A stretch of DNA of 64,000 bases from Limonium bicolor (lineage: Eukaryota > Streptophyta > Magnoliopsida > Caryophyllales > Plumbaginaceae). The stretch is taken from positions 279,681,999 through 279,745,998 of the forward strand of contig CM041776.1 of NCBI GenBank assembly GCA_023374045.1, read 5' to 3'. Below the pieces are notes generated by a model, which searched no databases, was not told where the DNA came from, and worked only from the letters and a program-made list of their open reading frames with translations. A program made the translations under genes and the position numbers. Of this stretch, positions 60,162-64,000 are shown in pieces. How positions within the stretch are numbered: position 1 is the stretch's first letter; each line of letters opens with the position of its first letter.

Positions 60162-61097
60162 GAATGGAGTATGGATGATGTTGAGTTACTAGTATAATTA
60201 CTTGTCGAAGTGGCAGCAATTCAGATTGGATAGGAAGGATTAGTAGTGGGTTTAACTCATAAATGGACTAAGATCAACGAAAAATTCAATGACTACCGGC
60301 CTGGTAAGCCTTCCGTTGACAAATATCAGTGCAAGAACAAGGGCGGCACACTCAAATCAGGAGGGTGCAAGTGGAAAGATTTATCGCATAACAAGATTGG
60401 GTTGGTTCATGATGTAAGGATGAATTTTGTCACCTATCCACCATAGTGGGTTAAAAGTCAGACACAGGTTAGTTGTTTTTCAAATATCTTCTCTCACTTA
60501 CATATATGCAGCTACATATCCACATTTATTTCTAACATGTTTCCTCTCTTTTGTTAAATGCAAGAGAATGAATGTATAGCCAAGCTGGTAAATTCCAAAT
60601 GGTCTCATCATCTTGTTGATGATATGGAATCAGTGTGGGGTCAGGCATATGCCACTGGCGGTTTACATCTTACACCAGGTGGTGAACTCCAAAGTCAGAC
60701 TAACCATACTAATGTGCATTCCAATATACACAAAGGGCCTAACCAACAATCATCCAATTCTGATGATGAACCTGACCAGTTCAGGATGTCATCGGTTCAC
60801 ATCAGTTACTCAGGCACTTTCACTACAGTTGAAATATTGTCAATGGATATCTCCATTGGTACCCAGCAGACTGATAGCTTCGGTATGGTAGGATTGAACA
60901 GGTGCCGTGTGAATGCACCATCTCACAATGTTCTGGATGAAGATTATGCTCCAATCTTTGGTTACACTAGAGAGACTACCAGAGCTGCAGCGAGTAGTCT
61001 AACTAATACCTTCCAAGTTAGCCAATACGCTGGTGTTGTAGCATGTTCATCTACTAGGTTTATACCTAATGAACCAAATCCAGAGGTGATGGTTTGA
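60162..61097 (+). pseudogene. Myb/SANT-like domain protein, pseudogene
   Basis: The first part, in one frame from 60162, reads EWSMDDVELLV, a stop, then THKWTKINEKFNDYRPGKP, KNKGGTLKSGGCKWKDL and FVTYPP. The pattern fits the plant Myb/SANT-like DNA-binding domain (Myb_DNA-bind_3 type). Stops at 60195 (TAA), 60231 (TAG) and 60444 (TAG) break it; the last falls where the family has a WW pair. An intron fits 60468-60566 (CAG|GTTAG to AG), phase 0. The second exon continues NECIAKLVNSKWSHHLVDD and VWGQAYATGG, the usual end of the domain, then a serine- and asparagine-rich tail to 61097. Related proteins are host factors or partners of Harbinger transposons. I cannot tell which. Confidence 0.6.
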
Positions 61098-62552
61098 TAA
61101 GCAGAGAATTAACATATATTTCTATGCTTTATTTGTTTATGTATTTATGAGATGCATGCTAAATTCCTCCGCTTAGTGATCAATTATGTTAAATGTGTGG
61201 ATTATGCCTCACATGTGGTTTTTATGCTAAAATGGGTTAAAAACATTGAAGAGAAGGTTTCGGAATGCTTGTCAAGAGCTTAACGATCAAGACGGGACCA
61301 AACGGGGGTAGCAACGATCATTCTGGTGCTTTCTGAGGGTGGTTCAGGTCTGTGTTCGGATGTCCAGACCCGGACCCATATGTCGTTGAATCTACAACCC
61401 AATTTACTGGCTGGTCTGAGTCTCTGTCCTAAAACATAAACCCGGACCACACAAGAACATAACCGCCTGCCAATAACTCATTTATTGTTGTTTAGCTATC
61501 TAAAATTTATCGCTAATATATTAATACTTTTAATAAAAGCATTTAGGGTTTGTGGTGTAGGATCTACCCTCCACTACAAACCATAAATAATCTTTTGACA
61601 TATTAACTTTCCTAAGGTGGATTTTAGGGATAGGGTAATCTTTTTTAAACTCATTTATACTTTTAATAATTTCACCACTGACTCGATAGATTTTTAGGAT
61701 TTCTGATTGGGTTTAGGGTGTTGGCTAATGCAATTGGAAAAAAATAGCAATGTTAGATTACTTAAAAAAAGTCATATTTGGGCCGCCCAATGGAAGGCCC
61801 TGAAGGGAGCCGCCGGGCGGCTGTAGGCTGTCTGGTCGTGGGTCAGCTTTAGGGTCTTCGGCCGCTAGTCGGCTGAAGATCTTGTAGCCTGTTGTTGGTT
61901 GTCTGTGACTGGCTGAAATAACTTGGTGATTACAAAATAACACTTCTCTTCATTTCACACACTTGTGACATTTCAATTAGTTTGACAGCTTTTTTGGGAT
62001 TAGGTCGACCCTAAACCATAAACCCTAATATATACCTTTGACGGTTTAACGTTCCTTGGGTATGTTTAGGGTTTATGGTATTTTTTGTGGTTCAAGCACC
62101 CTTGTAGTGTTTCAAGACCCTTAATCTTAAGCCACAAACCCTAAATTAAACCCTCAGTGGTTTTACTTCCTAGGATATGATCATTCCCACCTTTTAACAT
62201 ATAGTATTTTTTTAGTTCATTCCATGATTTACAACATTGCAATTTATTCAACAAATTTTTAGTGTGTATGCCCGAAACCCTAGACTACAAACCCTAAAAT
62301 TACAGTTAAGATTTCTAACTTAATTTAAGTGATTGCAAGCAATACTAAAGTGACTGCAAATATATACCACATCTCTTTTCATTTTTGTCTTTGTCTTCAC
62401 TTGATTTATGAAAGTAACTAGACAAAATGGCTTAGTCAACTTTTTGCTTGTTCTATAATGAAAGAAGCACTAAAATGGATGCATACATGTAATCCAACAA
62501 GTTTGTTAAAATGAGTGTAAGTAATACATGTGAAATAACCAACTTGTTGTTT
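61098..62552. other. A+T-rich stretch, no gene seen
   Basis: Degenerate AAACCCTAA-like tracts occur near 62015-62030 and 62275-62300. A short piece near 61350-61450 has TCCAGACCCGGACC and CCCGGACCAC, reminiscent of the outer LTR hairpin stems. No ORF has recognisable similarity. Confidence 0.5.
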
Positions 62553-62738
62553 TACAAGTGCCGGGTTATTAAAATACAAGTGTTAGGTTAACAAAATACA
62601 AGTGACATGTTAATGAAATACAAGTAACAGGTTCACAAAATACAAGTGATGGGTTAACAAAATACAAGTCAAAAGTTAACAAAACTCAAGTGATAGAGTA
62701 ACAAAATATAGGTAACAGGTTAACAAAATACGAGGGAC
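62553..62738 (+). repeat. 22-bp minisatellite, about 8 copies
   Basis: Units follow TACAAGTGAYAGGTTAACAAAA with point differences and start at 62553, 62575, 62597 and so on. The last unit is partial. The tract is A+T-rich and imperfect. Confidence 0.9.
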
Positions 62739-63068
62739 AAAAGATTTCTTTTTTTAAATCTATCTTCAGAAATGATTTTGTTTTTTTAGGTCAATGTGCG
62801 GGAAATTTGCTGCAAGGTCTTATAGTTTAATGAGAATACTAAGACATCCCTAAGAAGACAATAACGTTTTTAAATCGCAAAGAGTCGGAATAAGAAAACT
62901 ACATATAGATACACAACAAGTGTCTATTTTTTATAATAGAACTAGATTAAGTGTCGATCTTCGCCAAGACCTATAGGAGCTAGCAATGTTCTTCCTAATT
63001 TAGCTACAAGTTCTTTAACTGTCAAAATAAGTTAAACTTTCCAATCATTCAGAATTAATTAACAATTA

Positions 63069-63165
63069 CTCCATTCATTCAAAATATTTGTCGTTTGAGA
63101 TAAATATGGACATAAATTTGTCCAGATTCATCTATAAAGCAACAGATATTTTGAATAGGAGGGAG
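63069..63165. mobile_element. Stowaway-like MITE (about 97 bp)
   Basis: It is flanked by TA at 63067-63068 and 63166-63167. The terminal inverted repeats are CTCCATTCATTCAAAATAT and, in reverse complement, CTCCCTCCTATTCAAAATAT. These are typical of Tc1/mariner-derived Stowaway elements in plants. There is no coding capacity. Confidence 0.8.
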
Positions 63166-63379
63166 TACGTAGTTTCAGCATTAGTGCAAAGGAGAGTCGA
63201 AGATATTTGTAAAGATGAAAGGTATGTATATTAGGCTTGCACACTCGATTCTGATTACAAGTACATGTATATATACCGATACATATTGGGTAGAAGCAAT
63301 TTATATCTAGGCATAGGTTTTAGGATAGACTTAACCTTATATGGGCCATTACACCCCCCCCACCCCGCATTCCCAGGCT

Positions 63380-63600
63380 GGTGTAGGTCAACGGTAGCTG
63401 GAAACGACACTCTCCGTACCCTGGTCAAAGGTTTGGTGAAAACATATGCGTGCCTTTTGTCTCTGTGAGGAAACAAACTCTACCTTCAAGCTTCCACGCT
63501 TCACTCTCTCATGGACAAATAAATAAATAATCGATTTCGATGTGCTTATCCGTGCTATGTAGAATGGGATTCGAAGTAAATAGGAAGTCCCAATGTTAAC
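63380..63600 (-). pseudogene. Copia RNase H remnant
   Basis: On the minus strand one frame reads YLFVHERVKRGSLKVEFVSS (63530-63440 region) and an adjacent frame reads KAYVFTKPLTRVR. These match the C-terminal end of copia RNase H, normally HFVRE...ADIFTKPL. Upstream traces (IPFY, then STSKSII) fit the NPVFHxRTKHIEID part after frame shifts. It is a short decayed piece with no LTR assigned. It is unrelated in position to the copia element at 38714-59621. Confidence 0.7.
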
Positions 63601-63963
63601 GCATAGAAGAGTGAGGGGAGATGAGTGAAAAACTATTGATTTTTTTGCCTAAGTTCAGCATCAATGAAAGAGCATAACGAAGGGAAACACAACTCGAGAG
63701 GAGCTGGCTTGGAAAGGAAGAAACTGGAAAAGAGGATGCTCTCGATCGTATTGAAGATTAGCAAAAAGTACAGTAATAACAGAAGGCTGGAAAGTATTTA
63801 TACATAGAGGAAAGAGGGGAAAACAACACAATTTAAGTCAGTACTTGTTGATGCTATTTTGATCGGCAAACTCAGTTCAATACTGAAGCCCGTTTAAAGA
63901 CTAGCCTAAAGCGAAGCCCGTCAGTCTTAAACTGACGAACAGAGAAGAAGATAGAATATTTAA

Positions 63964-63998
63964 CAAGATTTTATCTAGCTGTTAAAGATAAAATCTTG
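63964..63998. repeat. Perfect 13-bp inverted repeat
   Basis: CAAGATTTTATCT (63964-63976) and its reverse complement (63986-63998) are separated by 9 bases. A TGTTAAAGATAAAATC start at 63980 resembles some plant copia LTR starts, so an LTR edge here is possible. A TATA-like TATTTATACATAG lies near 63797 on the plus strand. Confidence 0.55.
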
Positions 63999-64000
63999 AA

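Noticed and set aside
62015..62300. Interstitial telomere repeats (AAACCCT-like)
   Set aside because: There are only scattered single units in A+T-rich DNA and no tandem array.

Overview
The window is repeat-dense DNA from a flowering plant, probably a eudicot with a large genome; I cannot name the species. The evidence is long LTR retrotransposons of plant type primed by initiator tRNA-Met, a nested copia element, a Stowaway-like MITE and a pseudogenised plant Myb/SANT-like gene. I see no intact host gene, no rRNA or tRNA gene and no CRISPR array.

Layout. (1) 1-37016 is one minus-strand Ty3/gypsy chromovirus (the 'outer' element). Its 5' LTR is 27946-37016 (about 9.07 kb), its internal region is 21411-27945, and its 3' LTR runs from before the window to 21410. 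Both LTRs carry the same embedded solo LTR of another family (29047-34231, TSD CATTC; truncated copy at 1-4637). (2) A complete plus-strand gypsy chromovirus (the 'inner' element, 6552-20549, TSD GCTCA) sits in the outer 3' LTR. (3) 37017-38713 is older flanking DNA with a decayed LTR fragment and a possible host first exon. (4) 38714-59621 is a Ty1/copia element with 280-bp LTRs. It is split by a large LTR element with no coding capacity (LARD-like, 41353-57150, TSD GTTTG). (5) 59622-64000 holds a Myb/SANT-like pseudogene, a 22-bp minisatellite, a MITE and a copia RNase H remnant.

The most notable content is an AlkB-type 2-oxoglutarate/Fe(II) dioxygenase gene between the Gag zinc knuckles and the protease of both gypsy elements. 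In the inner copy every catalytic residue I can check is present. Splice sites fit a single phase-1 donor at the end of gag joining either the AlkB exon, which has its own stop, or the protease exon. That would give Gag-AlkB and Gag-Pol from one RNA. The splice phases agree in two diverged elements on opposite strands. The nearest relatives by motif are cellular AlkB and plant ALKBH1-like proteins.

The inner, outer, solo and LARD LTRs all begin TGAAATACCCC and end GGGTGTTACA or nearly so. They appear to be related families. Each carries an array of short hairpins with a family-specific stem. In the inner and outer LTRs the hairpins repeat about every 72 bp.

The inner gag is open once introns are removed. 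Inner pol has one frameshift in a C run and another just before the protease. Outer pol has five in-frame stops. The copia polyprotein has three in-frame stops plus the nested insertion. Several single-base lesions could be consensus errors in the assembly.
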